This document shows, in pieces, positions 16,447 to 26,354 of a stretch of DNA of 64,000 bases. The notes under the pieces are model-generated. The model was not told the DNA's origin. It saw only the letters and a list, made by a program, of their open reading frames with translations, and did not search any database. The position numbers were made by a program, and so were the translations under genes. Location of the stretch: positions 1 through 64,000 of the forward strand of contig DASPIU010000063.1 in the NCBI GenBank assembly GCA_035629025.1, given 5' to 3'. The first letter of the stretch is position 1; each line of letters opens with the position of its first letter. Source of the DNA: Stenotrophomonas_A sp035629025 (GTDB lineage Bacteria; Pseudomonadota; Gammaproteobacteria; Xanthomonadales; Xanthomonadaceae).

Positions 16447-17121
16447 TCAGGCGTCCAGGCCGATCGGGCAACTCACTCCGGTACCACCAATGCCGCAATA
16501 GCCGTTCGGGTTCTTTGCCAAGTATTGCTGGTGGTAGTCCTCGGCGTAGTAGAACGGCGGCGCCGGATACACGATCTCCGTGGTGATGTCGCCGTAGCCC
16601 GCCGCGCGCAGCTTCGCGGCGTAGGCGTCGCGGCTGGCCAGCGCGGCCTCGTACTGCGCCTGGGTGTGGCAATAGATCGCCGAGCGATACTGGGTGCCGG
16701 TGTCGTTGCCCTGGCGCATGCCCTGGGTGGGGTCGTGGTTTTCCCAGAAGGTGCGCAGCACATCCTCCAGCGACACCTTGGCCGGGTCGAACACCACGCG
16801 CACCACTTCGGCGTGGCCGGTCATGCCCGAGCAGGTCTCTTCATAAGTGGGGTTCGGCGTCTGCCCGCCCTGGTAGCCGACCGCGGTGGTCACCACGCCG
16901 GGCAGCTGCCAGAACTTGCGTTCGGCACCCCAGAAGCAACCCATGCCCACCTCCAGGGTCTGCAAGCCGGCGAAATCGCCCTGCAGCGGCTGGCCGTTGA
17001 CGTAGTGGACGTTGTGCAGCGGCAATGCCGCGTCGCGGCCGGGCAGCGCTTCGCCTTCGCGTGGCAGGCGCTGCTTGAAGGCGCCGATACCGAGTTTGAT
17101 CGCCGAACCAATACCGAGCAT
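16447..17121 (-). CDS. msrA: Peptide methionine sulfoxide reductase A
   Basis: MsrA reduces methionine-S-sulfoxide in proteins. The 224-residue product has the active-site motif GCFWG with C62, and the C-terminal recycling cysteines in NGYCGIGGTGVSCPIG. The conserved HDPTQ and GTQYRS segments complete the site. I chose ATG 17121, preceded by GAGGAGG at good spacing; the upstream TTG at 17136 overlaps that ribosome binding site and is unlikely. It follows the DUF2007 gene by 11 bp and is probably cotranscribed with it. A strong terminator follows. An extra 15 or so N-terminal residues compared with short MsrA proteins fit the E. coli-type form. Confidence 0.95.
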   Translation of the reverse strand: MLGIGSAIKLGIGAFKQRLPREGEALPGRDAALPLHNVHYVNGQPLQGDFAGLQTLEVGMGCFWGAERKFWQLPGVVTTAVGYQGGQTPNPTYEETCSGMTGHAEVVRVVFDPAKVSLEDVLRTFWENHDPTQGMRQGNDTGTQYRSAIYCHTQAQYEAALASRDAYAAKLRAAGYGDITTEIVYPAPPFYYAEDYHQQYLAKNPNGYCGIGGTGVSCPIGLDA

Positions 17122-17132
17122 GGGGGACCTCC

Positions 17133-17399
17133 TCAAGCCGGCAGGAAGCCGGGGTCTGGGTCGCCAGCGGATATGGGGTCGGCCGGCGGGCCGTCCAAGT
17201 CCAGGGCGGCGACGATGTCCTGCGCGGCTGGCAGCAGCGGGTCGGGCACGCAGACCCGCAGCACGCCGAACAGCGGCAGTTCCCCGCCCGCGCCCAGCAG
17301 CGACTCGCCAAACACGAAGGCCGGGATGCCGGCGTCTTCCAGGGCGTGCTTGACCAGGTGGGCGTCGAACAGGTTTTCGGCGCGGTAGGCGACCTGCAT
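17133..17399 (-). CDS. DUF2007 domain protein (putative signal-transducing protein)
   Basis: A small 88-residue protein starting MQVAYRAENLFDAHLVKHALEDAG has the typical N-terminal pattern of DUF2007, a small ferredoxin-like fold of unknown role often annotated as a putative signal-transducing protein. I chose ATG 17399 rather than ATG 17432, since the family begins at this MQVAYRA segment. It sits 11 bp before msrA and is divergent from glnS by about 100 bp. The C-terminal 15 residues are Pro/Asp-rich and likely flexible. Confidence 0.78.
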   Translation of the reverse strand: MQVAYRAENLFDAHLVKHALEDAGIPAFVFGESLLGAGGELPLFGVLRVCVPDPLLPAAQDIVAALDLDGPPADPISAGDPDPGFLPA

Positions 17400-17500
17400 G
17401 GGCGGCTCGTGGCGGGGGCTGGGCTCCAGCATAAGCCGGCGGCGCCCAGCGCGGCGCGAGGCCTTGTTAAACTGCCGGTCTTCCCGATTTCAAGCCTGGC

Positions 17501-19255
<1,755 letters not shown>

Positions 19256-19272
19256 CGCGAACGCCGCAGGCC

Positions 19273-20022
19273 ATGCATCGCCCCGCCGCCCTCAGCCTGC
19301 GCAGTTACGGTGCCGACGGCGGTGCGCATGCCCACGAGCATGTGCAAGTGGTGCTGCCGCTGGTCGGCGGCATGGCCTTGGAGGTGGGCGGCCGCGGCGG
19401 TGAAGTCGATGCCTCTCGCGGCGCCTTCATCGCGCCGGGCACGCCGCATGCGCAGTCGGCACGCGGCAACAACTGCTTTCTGATCCTTGATTGCGCGGCG
19501 GCCGAGATCGGCGCCGCCAGCTGCGAGCGCCTCGCCCGCCAACCCTGGCTCGCCATCCCGCCCACGCTGCGCCGGCTGCTGCACTACATCGACCTGCGCC
19601 GCGCTGACGGCAGCCTGCCCGCCGCCGTCAGCGCCCATTGCCTGCCGTTGCTGCTGCAGGCGCTGGCCCCCGAGGCGACGCCGGCACAGCGCCTGCACCG
19701 GCTGCTGCAACGCATCGACGCCGCGCCGGGGCAGCCGTGGCCGGTGGAACGCATGGCTGCCGAACTGCACCTCAGCGCCAGTCGCCTGCATGCGTTGTTC
19801 CGCCAGCAACTGGACACCACGCCGCAGGCCTGGCTAGCCGAACTGCGCCTGCGCCACGTGCTCGATGCGCTGGCCCAGACCGACACCCCGCTGGCGACGC
19901 TGGCGCTGGAAACAGGCTGGGCCGACCAGACCACGCTGACCCGCGCCATGCGCCGCGCCACTGGTCAGACCCCGGCCGCCTATCGTCGCCGGCAACGCCG
20001 CGCGCAACGCGAAAGCCAATAG
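19273..20022 (+). CDS. AraC-family transcriptional regulator
   Basis: The 249-residue protein has an N-terminal cupin-type sensor domain (HAHEHVQVVLPLVGGMALEVGGR and the cupin-like APGTPHAQSA), followed by a C-terminal double helix-turn-helix of the AraC/XylS type (VERMAAELHLSASRLHALFRQQLDTTP split over 155-185, then LATLALETGWADQTTLTRAMRRATGQTPAAYRR). The conserved second-helix pattern confirms DNA binding. It directly precedes an EamA-family exporter (44 bp), a common regulator-transporter pairing, so it likely controls that gene. The effector is unknown. Confidence 0.88.
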   Translation: MHRPAALSLRSYGADGGAHAHEHVQVVLPLVGGMALEVGGRGGEVDASRGAFIAPGTPHAQSARGNNCFLILDCAAAEIGAASCERLARQPWLAIPPTLRRLLHYIDLRRADGSLPAAVSAHCLPLLLQALAPEATPAQRLHRLLQRIDAAPGQPWPVERMAAELHLSASRLHALFRQQLDTTPQAWLAELRLRHVLDALAQTDTPLATLALETGWADQTTLTRAMRRATGQTPAAYRRRQRRAQRESQ

Positions 20023-20065
20023 TCCGGGCCAAGATTTGCCCAGCGCGCGCCGGCATGCTGCGCCC

Positions 20066-21022
20066 ATGTCCGACCTCGCCCCGTCCCGCCCCCTCGCCGC
20101 CGGCATCGGCAGCGGCATTGCCGCTGGCGCGCTGTGGGGCCTGGTGTTCCTGGCGCCGCAGTTGCTGCGCGACTTCACTCCGCTGCAGATGTCGGTGTCG
20201 CGTTATCTGGCCTATGGCCTGATCGCGTTGCTGGTGCTGGCGCCTCGCTGGCGCGCGGCGACCGCGCCGATGCGTGCGGCCGACTGGTGGACGCTGACGC
20301 GGCTGAGCCTGCTCGGCAACCTCGTCTACTACGTGCTGCTCGGCACCGCGGTGCAATGGGCCGGCGGCGCGGCGGCATCGTTGATCATCGGCCTGCTGCC
20401 GGTCTCGGTCACGCTGGTGGGTTCGCGCAGTGCCGGCGCGCTGCGCTTGTCGGCGCTGGCCTGGCCACTGGCACTGTGCGTGCTCGGCGTTGGTCTGGTG
20501 GCGGCGCAGGCGCTGGCCGGTGGCCATGCCGGCGCCCAGGACCTGCCCACGCGGCTGGCCGGGCTGGCCTGCGCCTTTGGCGCGCTGGTGTCCTGGACGG
20601 CCTATTCGGTGGGCAATGCGCGCTGGCTGTCGCGGCGCGCGGACATCTCCAGCCAGGATGGTTCGCTGTTGACCGGGGTGGTCACCGGCGCGCTGGCCCT
20701 GCTGGTGGCCGCGCCCGCCTTTGCCGGCGGCGCCGCGCATGCGGCCGCGGACTGGGCGCGCTTCTGGGGCAGCGCGGCGGTGCTGGCGCTGTTTGCCTCG
20801 GTCATCGGCAATGCGCTGTGGAACCGCAGCAGCCGCGTGCTGCCGCTGACCCTGGTCGGGCAGATGATCGTGTTTGAAACCGTGTTTGCCCTGCTCTACG
20901 GCTTTCTGTGGGAACAGCGCTGGCCCAGCGCGCTGGAAAGCCTGGCCATCGCCTGCCTGCTGGCCGGCGTATATGGCTGCACCGCGGCGCATGTGGAGCG
21001 GCGGCGCCCGCTGCAGCCCTGA
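20066..21022 (+). CDS. EamA/DMT-superfamily transporter
   Basis: The 318-residue product consists of about ten hydrophobic segments arranged as two EamA repeats, with GALWGLVFLAPQLL at the start of the first and VSWTAYSVGNARWL in the second. Such proteins export amino acids, nucleosides or other metabolites across the inner membrane. I chose ATG 20066 (MSDLAPSRPLAAG) because the upstream in-frame start at 20036 gives an Arg/His-rich leader that is not family-like. The AraC regulator lies immediately upstream. The C terminus is short and basic. The substrate cannot be predicted. Confidence 0.88.
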   Translation: MSDLAPSRPLAAGIGSGIAAGALWGLVFLAPQLLRDFTPLQMSVSRYLAYGLIALLVLAPRWRAATAPMRAADWWTLTRLSLLGNLVYYVLLGTAVQWAGGAAASLIIGLLPVSVTLVGSRSAGALRLSALAWPLALCVLGVGLVAAQALAGGHAGAQDLPTRLAGLACAFGALVSWTAYSVGNARWLSRRADISSQDGSLLTGVVTGALALLVAAPAFAGGAAHAAADWARFWGSAAVLALFASVIGNALWNRSSRVLPLTLVGQMIVFETVFALLYGFLWEQRWPSALESLAIACLLAGVYGCTAAHVERRRPLQP

Positions 21023-21081
21023 CGCCGGCTTGCCGGTGCCGGGCTTAAGATCGCCGCACACCCCGGTTGCTGGAGTCCGCC

Positions 21082-21504
21082 ATGCGTTCCTTGGGTCTTG
21101 TCCTCGCCTGCCTGCTGCTCGCCGCGGTTGCTGCCTGCAGCGCCACTTCGCCCCAGCCTGCCCAGGCCAGCGCCGCGCCTGCTCCGGCGCCGGCCGCCAC
21201 GCCCGGCAGCTCGCCGCGCAGTGCGGCCGTGCCGCCGCAGCTGGACCTGAGTTGCCGCACCGATGCCGACTGCACGGTCAAGAACGTCGGCAACTGCTGC
21301 GGCGCCGCGCCCTCCTGCGTCAACGTCGACAGCCCGACCGACCCGGCCGCGGTCATGGCGCAATGCCAGGCCAGCGGCCGCATGAGCGTCTGCGGCTTTG
21401 CCGAGATCACCGGCTGCCAGTGCGTGGACGGGCAATGCGCCGCAAGGCAGGCCAGTGCCGATACACTGCGCCGCCCGATCGACACCACGGAACCGGTTCG
21501 CTGA
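21082..21504 (+). CDS. Small cysteine-rich lipoprotein
   Basis: This 140-residue protein begins with a type II signal peptide (MRSLGLVLACLLLAAVAAC), with the lipidated cysteine at position 19. A Pro/Ala/Ser-rich linker follows, then a compact cysteine-rich module with eight cysteines in the pattern SCRTDADCTVKNVGNCC...SCVN...QCQ...CG...CQC...GQC. This spacing suggests a disulfide-stabilised domain reminiscent of small protease-inhibitor-like folds. I do not recognise a family. The stop overlaps the start of the deaminase gene by one base. Outer-membrane location is likely because residue +2 is Ser, not Asp. Confidence 0.75.
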   Translation: MRSLGLVLACLLLAAVAACSATSPQPAQASAAPAPAPAATPGSSPRSAAVPPQLDLSCRTDADCTVKNVGNCCGAAPSCVNVDSPTDPAAVMAQCQASGRMSVCGFAEITGCQCVDGQCAARQASADTLRRPIDTTEPVR

Positions 21505-22064
21505 TGCTGTATGCGCAAGTCCACCTGACCCTGCCGGCCTGGGTCCACGAATATGTAGACCCGTCAATGGCCTATAGCGGCGACGCGGCCAAGGTGGCCC
21601 TGGCGATCACCCTGTCGCGGTTGAACGTGGAAGCGCGCAGCGGCGGCCCGTTCGGCGCGGCGGTGTTCGGCCCGGACGATCGCATCATCGCCGTCGGCGT
21701 GAACCGCGTGGTGCCGCACTCGACCTCGCTGGCACATGCCGAGAACATGGCCTACATGCTCGCGCAACAACGCCTGCAGACGCCGCGGCTCAATGACGTG
21801 CTCAAGCCGATCACCCTGGCGACCTCGTCGCAGCCGTGCTGCCAGTGCTATGGCGCCACGGTGTGGGCCGGCATCGACCGCCTGCTGATTGGCGCACGCG
21901 CCGAGGACGTGATGGCGCTCACCGATTTCGATGAAGGCCCGCTGCCGGCCGACTGGATTGGCGAGCTCGAGCGCCGCGGCATTGCCGTGGTTCGCGACCT
22001 GCATCGCGACGAAGCTTGCGCCGTCCTGCGCAGCTATGGGGAGAGCGGTGGCGATCATTATTGA
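21504..22064 (+). CDS. Nucleoside/nucleobase deaminase (CDA fold)
   Basis: The 186-residue protein has the zinc-binding motifs of the cytidine-deaminase superfamily: HAE at 78-80 (with the catalytic Glu80) and PCCQC at 111-115. The GPFGAAVFGPD segment is the usual substrate-contact strand of guanine- or cytosine-type deaminases. The ATG overlaps the preceding lipoprotein stop. The 40-residue N-terminal extension and the C-terminal region after TDFDEG are not diagnostic. It is not the tRNA adenosine deaminase TadA by length and motif context. The substrate is unknown. Confidence 0.82.
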   Translation: MLYAQVHLTLPAWVHEYVDPSMAYSGDAAKVALAITLSRLNVEARSGGPFGAAVFGPDDRIIAVGVNRVVPHSTSLAHAENMAYMLAQQRLQTPRLNDVLKPITLATSSQPCCQCYGATVWAGIDRLLIGARAEDVMALTDFDEGPLPADWIGELERRGIAVVRDLHRDEACAVLRSYGESGGDHY

Positions 22065-22073
22065 GGCCCGCGC

Positions 22074-23123
22074 ATGAGCGGCCTGCTGTGCTATTGCCGC
22101 CAGGGCTTCGAGCCCGAACTGGCGGCCGAACTCAGCGAGCGCGCCGCGCACGCGGGCGTGGCCGGCTATGCGCGCACGCAGCGCAACGACGGCTACGTGC
22201 TGTTCGTCTGCGACGAGGCCGCCACGTTGGCGGCGCGCCTGCCCTGGCGCTCGCTGATCTTTGCCCGGCAAAAGCTCGTCCTGCTGGCCGAGCTGCGCGG
22301 CATCGACCCGCGCGATCGCATCACCCCGGTGCTCGCCGCGCTGGCCGCCTTGCCCAGCGCGCGCTATGGCGACCTGTGGGTGGAACATCCCGATTCGGAC
22401 ACGGCCAAGCCGCTCGCCGGGTTGGCGCGCAGCTTCGGCAACGCCTTGCGCCCCGCCCTGCGCAAGGCCGGCCTGCTCACCGACAAGCCACAGCCGCGGC
22501 TGCCGCGCCTGCATCTGTGCTTCCTCGATGGCGACCACCTGCTGCTGGCCAGCGCCGACCCGGCCGACAGCGCGCCGTGGCCACTGGGCATTCCGCGCCT
22601 GAAGCTGCTGCCCGAGGCGCCCTCGCGCTCGGCGCTGAAGCTGGAAGAAGCACTGATGACGCTGCTGGCGCCGGAAGAACGCGAGCGCCTGCTGCGCCCG
22701 GGGATGCGCGCGGCCGACCTCGGCGCCGCACCCGGCGGCTGGACCTGGGTGCTGACCCGCCAGCACCTGCAGGTGACCAGCGTGGACAACGGCCCGCTGC
22801 GCGAACACGTGCTCGACACCGGCCTGGTGGAGCACCTGCGCGCCGATGGCTTCCACTGGCGGCCGGACAGGCCGCTGGACTGGATGGTCTGCGACATGGT
22901 CGAGCAGCCGCGCCGCGTCGCCGAGCGCATGGGCGAGTGGTTTGCCCAGGGCTGGTGCCGGCATGCGATCTTCAACCTCAAGCTGCCGATGAAGAAACGC
23001 TGGGACGAAACCCGCCTGTGCCTGGACCTGTTCCAGGACCGCGCCGGCCGCCCCCTGTTGATCCGGGCCAAGCAGCTGTATCACGATCGCGAAGAGATCA
23101 CCGTTTTCGCCACCCCGGGCTAG
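22074..23123 (+). CDS. rlmM: 23S rRNA 2'-O-ribose methyltransferase RlmM
   Basis: RlmM methylates the 2'-OH of C2498 in 23S rRNA. The 349-residue protein has the N-terminal THUMP-like region (MSGLLCYCRQGFEPELAAEL) and a Rossmann methyltransferase domain with the SAM motif ADLGAAPGGWTWVL near residue 219, plus the MVCDMVEQPRR and NLKLPMKKRWD motifs with the catalytic lysine. Its length is usual for the family. It lies 9 bp after the deaminase in the same direction. Confidence 0.95.
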   Translation: MSGLLCYCRQGFEPELAAELSERAAHAGVAGYARTQRNDGYVLFVCDEAATLAARLPWRSLIFARQKLVLLAELRGIDPRDRITPVLAALAALPSARYGDLWVEHPDSDTAKPLAGLARSFGNALRPALRKAGLLTDKPQPRLPRLHLCFLDGDHLLLASADPADSAPWPLGIPRLKLLPEAPSRSALKLEEALMTLLAPEERERLLRPGMRAADLGAAPGGWTWVLTRQHLQVTSVDNGPLREHVLDTGLVEHLRADGFHWRPDRPLDWMVCDMVEQPRRVAERMGEWFAQGWCRHAIFNLKLPMKKRWDETRLCLDLFQDRAGRPLLIRAKQLYHDREEITVFATPG

Positions 23124-23162
23124 ATGCCCCGGCCGCTCCACTGGCCTCCACAAGGGAACCCC

Positions 23163-24074
23163 ATGCGCGCCATTGCCCTGTTGTCGCTGTGCCTGCTTGC
23201 TACCACCACCGCCTTGCCCGCCCTGGCCGACGAAGGCCCGGCCACCTACCGCGCCTGGGACTACGTCGGCGACGGGGTGTTCACCTCCGACATCGAGGGT
23301 CCGGCGGTGGGCCCGGACGGCGTGCTGTACGTGGTCAACTTCGGCCGCAACGGCACCATCGGCAAGGTCACCCCGGAGGGCAAGCGCGGCCAGGCAGAGC
23401 TGTTCGTCGCCCTGCCGCAGGGCAGCGTCGGCAATGGCATCCGCTTTGCCCCGGACGGCGCCATGCGCGTGGCCGACAAGGCCGGCAAGCAGCTGCTGAA
23501 GGTCGACCCGCTGACCGGCGCGGTGACGGTGCTGGCGCGCCTGCCCGAAGCCACCGGCCCCAATGACCTGGCCCTGGCCCCGGATGGCAGCGTCTTCCTC
23601 AGCGATCCGGACTGGGAAAACACCAGCAACGGCCGTCTGTGGCGGGTGAGCCCGCAGGGCCAGGTGCAGTTGCTGGAACGCGACATGGGCACCACCAATG
23701 GTGTCGAGGTCAGCCCGGACGGCAAGCACCTGTATCTCAACGAGAGCATCCAGCGCTCGGTGTGGGTCTACGACCTGGTCGGCGGCCTGCCGAAGAACAA
23801 GCGCCTGCTGCACAAGTTCGAGGACTTCGGCCTGGACGGCATGCGCTGCGACCCCGCCGGCAATCTGTACATCGCCCGCTACGACGCCGGCCAGGTCGCC
23901 ATCGTCGCCCCCGACGGCAAGCTGCTGCGCACCGTGCAGCTCAAGGGCAGCAAGCCCAGCAACGTCACCTTCGACGGCGCCCAGGTCTTCGTCACGCTGC
24001 AGGACCGCGGCGCCATCGAGACTTTCTATACCGAGCCTTCGCCCGCGCCTGCGACCCCGCCGGCAGGCGACTGA
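23163..24074 (+). CDS. Exported SMP-30/gluconolactonase-like beta-propeller protein
   Basis: The 303-residue product has a Sec signal peptide (residues 1-22, ending ALPALADE) and a six-bladed beta-propeller pattern with repeating FAPDGAMRVADK, LAPDGSVFLSD and VSPDGKHLYLNES blades, as in the SMP-30/gluconolactonase/LRE family. Some members are lactonases, and conserved Glu/Asn/Asp metal ligands are plausible in DIEGPAVGPDG, GNGIRF, PNDLAL and TNGVEVSPDG. I chose ATG 23163 because it follows AAGGGAAC and begins the signal peptide. It probably acts in the periplasm. The Pro-rich C-terminal 15 residues are flexible. The substrate is unknown. Confidence 0.8.
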   Translation: MRAIALLSLCLLATTTALPALADEGPATYRAWDYVGDGVFTSDIEGPAVGPDGVLYVVNFGRNGTIGKVTPEGKRGQAELFVALPQGSVGNGIRFAPDGAMRVADKAGKQLLKVDPLTGAVTVLARLPEATGPNDLALAPDGSVFLSDPDWENTSNGRLWRVSPQGQVQLLERDMGTTNGVEVSPDGKHLYLNESIQRSVWVYDLVGGLPKNKRLLHKFEDFGLDGMRCDPAGNLYIARYDAGQVAIVAPDGKLLRTVQLKGSKPSNVTFDGAQVFVTLQDRGAIETFYTEPSPAPATPPAGD

Positions 24075-24175
24075 ACCACTCAGCGGTGGTGCGTGCCCGT
24101 CACGCCCGCCGTCACACCGGGTCTCAGCCAGCGCAACCGCCTTGGCTGAAGCTGGCGTCCTGACGGAGAGGTGCC

Positions 24176-24892
24176 ATGCAGACGATCCAACTCAACGACC
24201 CGGCGAGCTTCGGCGATGAATTCCTGCGGCTGACCTTGCTGCAGGGTTTCCAGTCACTGACCAAGCGCGACCTGGAACTGCTGATCTTCGTGCTGCTTGA
24301 GCGCGACGGCGCCGTCTCGCGCGCCGACTCCAACGCCGCGGTGGCGATGAAACTGCGGGTCACCACCGCCAAGGTCAAGGCCTTGCGCCGCGACGGTTAC
24401 GCCCGCTGGCGCGCCCTGGTGCCCGAGGACACCGATGCCGCCTTGCGCCGCATCGTCGCCACCGCGCTGAGCGAAGCCAACATCGACGCCGGCGCCAAGC
24501 ACGTCAGCGAGCGCAGCCGCAAGGAAGGTTTCATCGCCGTGCGCATCGAGCATCCCGACGATGCCCAGCAGTTTGAGCAGGCCATCCTCGAAGTCGGCGC
24601 TCTGCCCGTCTACGAGCGCAACCGCGAAGTTGTCGCCGTGCGCTTCGACACCTTGCTGAAGATCGCTGAACGCTGGGGCTACCTGCAGGAAGATCCCGCC
24701 GCGATCGTCAAGCAGTTGCAGCACCTGGCCCCGGCCAGCGAGGAACTGGCCGATCTGCTGAAGAAGGACATCAGCAAGCTACGCTGGGAAGACGTGCGCC
24801 GCGCCCTCAACGGGCTGGGTGCCAAGGCGGTGGCCGATGGCGCGGGCAGCGGGCTGAAGGCGCTGTTGCGGGTGGTGTTTCCGTTTGTTTGA
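24176..24892 (+). CDS. Unrecognised 238-residue protein with predicted winged-helix N terminus
   Basis: I do not recognise this gene. It is well formed: the ATG at 24176 follows GGAGAGG and base composition matches its neighbours. The N-terminal third (FLRLTLLQGFQSLTKRDLEL around 17-36, then MKLRVTTAKVKALRRDG around 58-74) looks like a helix-turn-helix or winged-helix segment with a helical linker. The middle (residues 105-150) has an alternating alpha/beta pattern EGFIAVRIEHPDD. The C-terminal half is amphipathic helices ending in a short hydrophobic segment GLKALLRVVFPFV, which might contact a membrane. There is no signal peptide. It stands alone, followed by REP-like and inverted repeats, and is not in an obvious operon. 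No function is proposed. Confidence 0.75.
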   Translation: MQTIQLNDPASFGDEFLRLTLLQGFQSLTKRDLELLIFVLLERDGAVSRADSNAAVAMKLRVTTAKVKALRRDGYARWRALVPEDTDAALRRIVATALSEANIDAGAKHVSERSRKEGFIAVRIEHPDDAQQFEQAILEVGALPVYERNREVVAVRFDTLLKIAERWGYLQEDPAAIVKQLQHLAPASEELADLLKKDISKLRWEDVRRALNGLGAKAVADGAGSGLKALLRVVFPFV

Positions 24893-24934
24893 ACACACAC
24901 CTTTCTTCAGCGACAAAGCAGGCTGATAGCGCAC

Positions 24935-24964
24935 GGTCGCGGCTGAAGCCGCTCCCACAGTGCA
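24935..24964. repeat. REP-like element, single copy
   Basis: The 30-bp sequence GGTCGCGGCTGAAGCCGCTC followed by CCACAGTGCA differs from the paired copy after tal by one base (CCCAC for CCTAC). It lies downstream of the 238-residue gene and pairs with no second arm nearby. Confidence 0.75.
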
Positions 24965-25021
24965 CCCACCATGCGATGCATCGTCGTTAGGCTTTCCTAT
25001 CCGAACGCGGGAATCTGTCGG

Positions 25022-25126
25022 GCGCTCGGGGGCAGGCCCTTTCGGGACCGTTGGCCACATGGATGTCGCCACCGAGCCCCATGGATGGGTTCACCGCGTG
25101 TCCCGAAAGGGCCTGCCCCCGGGCGC
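25022..25126. repeat. Long inverted repeat with 51-bp loop
   Basis: Arms 25022-25048 and 25100-25126 are complementary over 27 bp with a single mismatch. The loop contains two related ATGGATG segments. It lies between the 3' ends of the convergent genes at 24892 and 25186. The structure looks like a dispersed non-autonomous intergenic repeat, and could also terminate transcription. Confidence 0.7.
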
Positions 25127-25185
25127 TGCGCGATAAAAACAAAACAGCCGCCCCCGGCAGACGCAAGGAAACCGGAACCAGCGCG

Positions 25186-26295
25186 CTAGCCGGCAATCGT
25201 CACCTTCTTCCCACCCGCGCGCGCCGAAGCAAAGATCGCATCCATCACCCGCATGTCCGCCAGGCCTTCCTCGCCCGGCGCCCGCAGCGGCGTGCCCTGC
25301 ATGATCGCCAACGCATCCTCGTCCATCTGCAAGGCCTGCTGGTGCTGCACCTTCGCGTCCAGCACCTTGCCGTCGCTGGTCCGTCCCTTGATTCCGTCAT
25401 AGCTCTGGAACGGCGACAACTCGTACCAGCCACGCTCGGCCTCCACCCGCAGCTGATTCATGTTGATGCCGAAGCTCGTCGCACAGTCCGCCACGATTCC
25501 ATTCGGAAATTCCAACGTGAAGCGCGTCGTCTCATCCACCCGATCGAAAATCTTCGGCCGCCGCACCTCGTGCCGCGCACTTACCGCCAACGGCTCCAGC
25601 CCCGTCGCATAACGCGCGCCATTGAGCGAATACACCCCCATGTCGTACATCGCCCCGCCACCGCGCGCCGGGTCCAGGCGCCAGTTGTCCGCCGGCGCAT
25701 CGTCGAACGCGTTGAAACCGGCCTCTGCCCGCACCCGGCGGATCGCCCCGTACGGCTTCTCGTCCACCCAGGAAATGATCCGCCGCGTGTTCGGCTCATG
25801 CTGCATGCGGTAGCCGATCGCCAGCTTGACCTTGTTGCGCGCGCACGCATCGATCATCCGCTGCGCCTCGCCGGCGTTCATCGCCATCGGCTTCTCGCAC
25901 CACACGTGCTTGCCCGCTTCGGCTGCGGCGATCGTGTACTTGGCATGCAGGCTGTTGGGCAGCACCACGTACACCACGTCGATGTCCGGGTTGTCGGCGA
26001 TCGAGGCGAAGTTGTCGTAGTTGTAGATGTTCGCATCCGGCAGGCGATGCCGCGCCTGCCACGCCTGCGCCTTGGACGGCGTGCCGGTCACGATCCCGGC
26101 CAGCCGGCAATGCTGCGTCAGTTGCAGCGCCGGGGCGAGCCGGCCCTCGCTGTAGCCGCCGAGGCCGACCAGCGCCACGCCCAGTGGCTTGCGCGCCGGC
26201 GTCGCCGCCTGCGTGCGCAGCGGCCAGGCGGCCGCGGCCATCGCGCCCAGCGCGCCCTTCAATACCTGCCTGCGTGACCAATCGTTAGCACTCAT
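25186..26295 (-). CDS. Tat-exported GFOR-like Gfo/Idh/MocA oxidoreductase
   Basis: The 369-residue protein has a twin-arginine signal (SRRQVLKGALGAMAAAAWPL) and an NAD(P)-binding Rossmann motif VALVGLGGYSEGRL. Its body resembles Zymomonas glucose-fructose oxidoreductase in the runs VVYVVLPNSLHAKYTIAAAE, EKPMAMN, RMIDACARNKVKLAIGYR and GGGAMYDMGVYSLNGARY. GFOR carries a tightly bound NADP and works in the periplasm, which fits Tat export of a folded cofactor protein. I chose ATG 26295 with GGAG upstream. The conserved EKP lysine is present. It ends after GKKVTIAG and sits downstream of the ubiquinone hydroxylase genes on the same strand. Whether it oxidises glucose, another sugar or a polyol is open. 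Confidence 0.85.
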   Translation of the reverse strand: MSANDWSRRQVLKGALGAMAAAAWPLRTQAATPARKPLGVALVGLGGYSEGRLAPALQLTQHCRLAGIVTGTPSKAQAWQARHRLPDANIYNYDNFASIADNPDIDVVYVVLPNSLHAKYTIAAAEAGKHVWCEKPMAMNAGEAQRMIDACARNKVKLAIGYRMQHEPNTRRIISWVDEKPYGAIRRVRAEAGFNAFDDAPADNWRLDPARGGGAMYDMGVYSLNGARYATGLEPLAVSARHEVRRPKIFDRVDETTRFTLEFPNGIVADCATSFGINMNQLRVEAERGWYELSPFQSYDGIKGRTSDGKVLDAKVQHQQALQMDEDALAIMQGTPLRAPGEEGLADMRVMDAIFASARAGGKKVTIAG

Positions 26296-26354
26296 CGCAT
26301 CGCTCCTCGGGGTAGGTATCCAGGGGGGGTTCGCGTCACGCGGCCCCGTGTTCG

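Noticed and set aside
21564..23813. 749-residue minus-strand frame opposite the deaminase, rlmM and SMP-30 genes
   Set aside because: Shadow of three real genes, without domain motifs.
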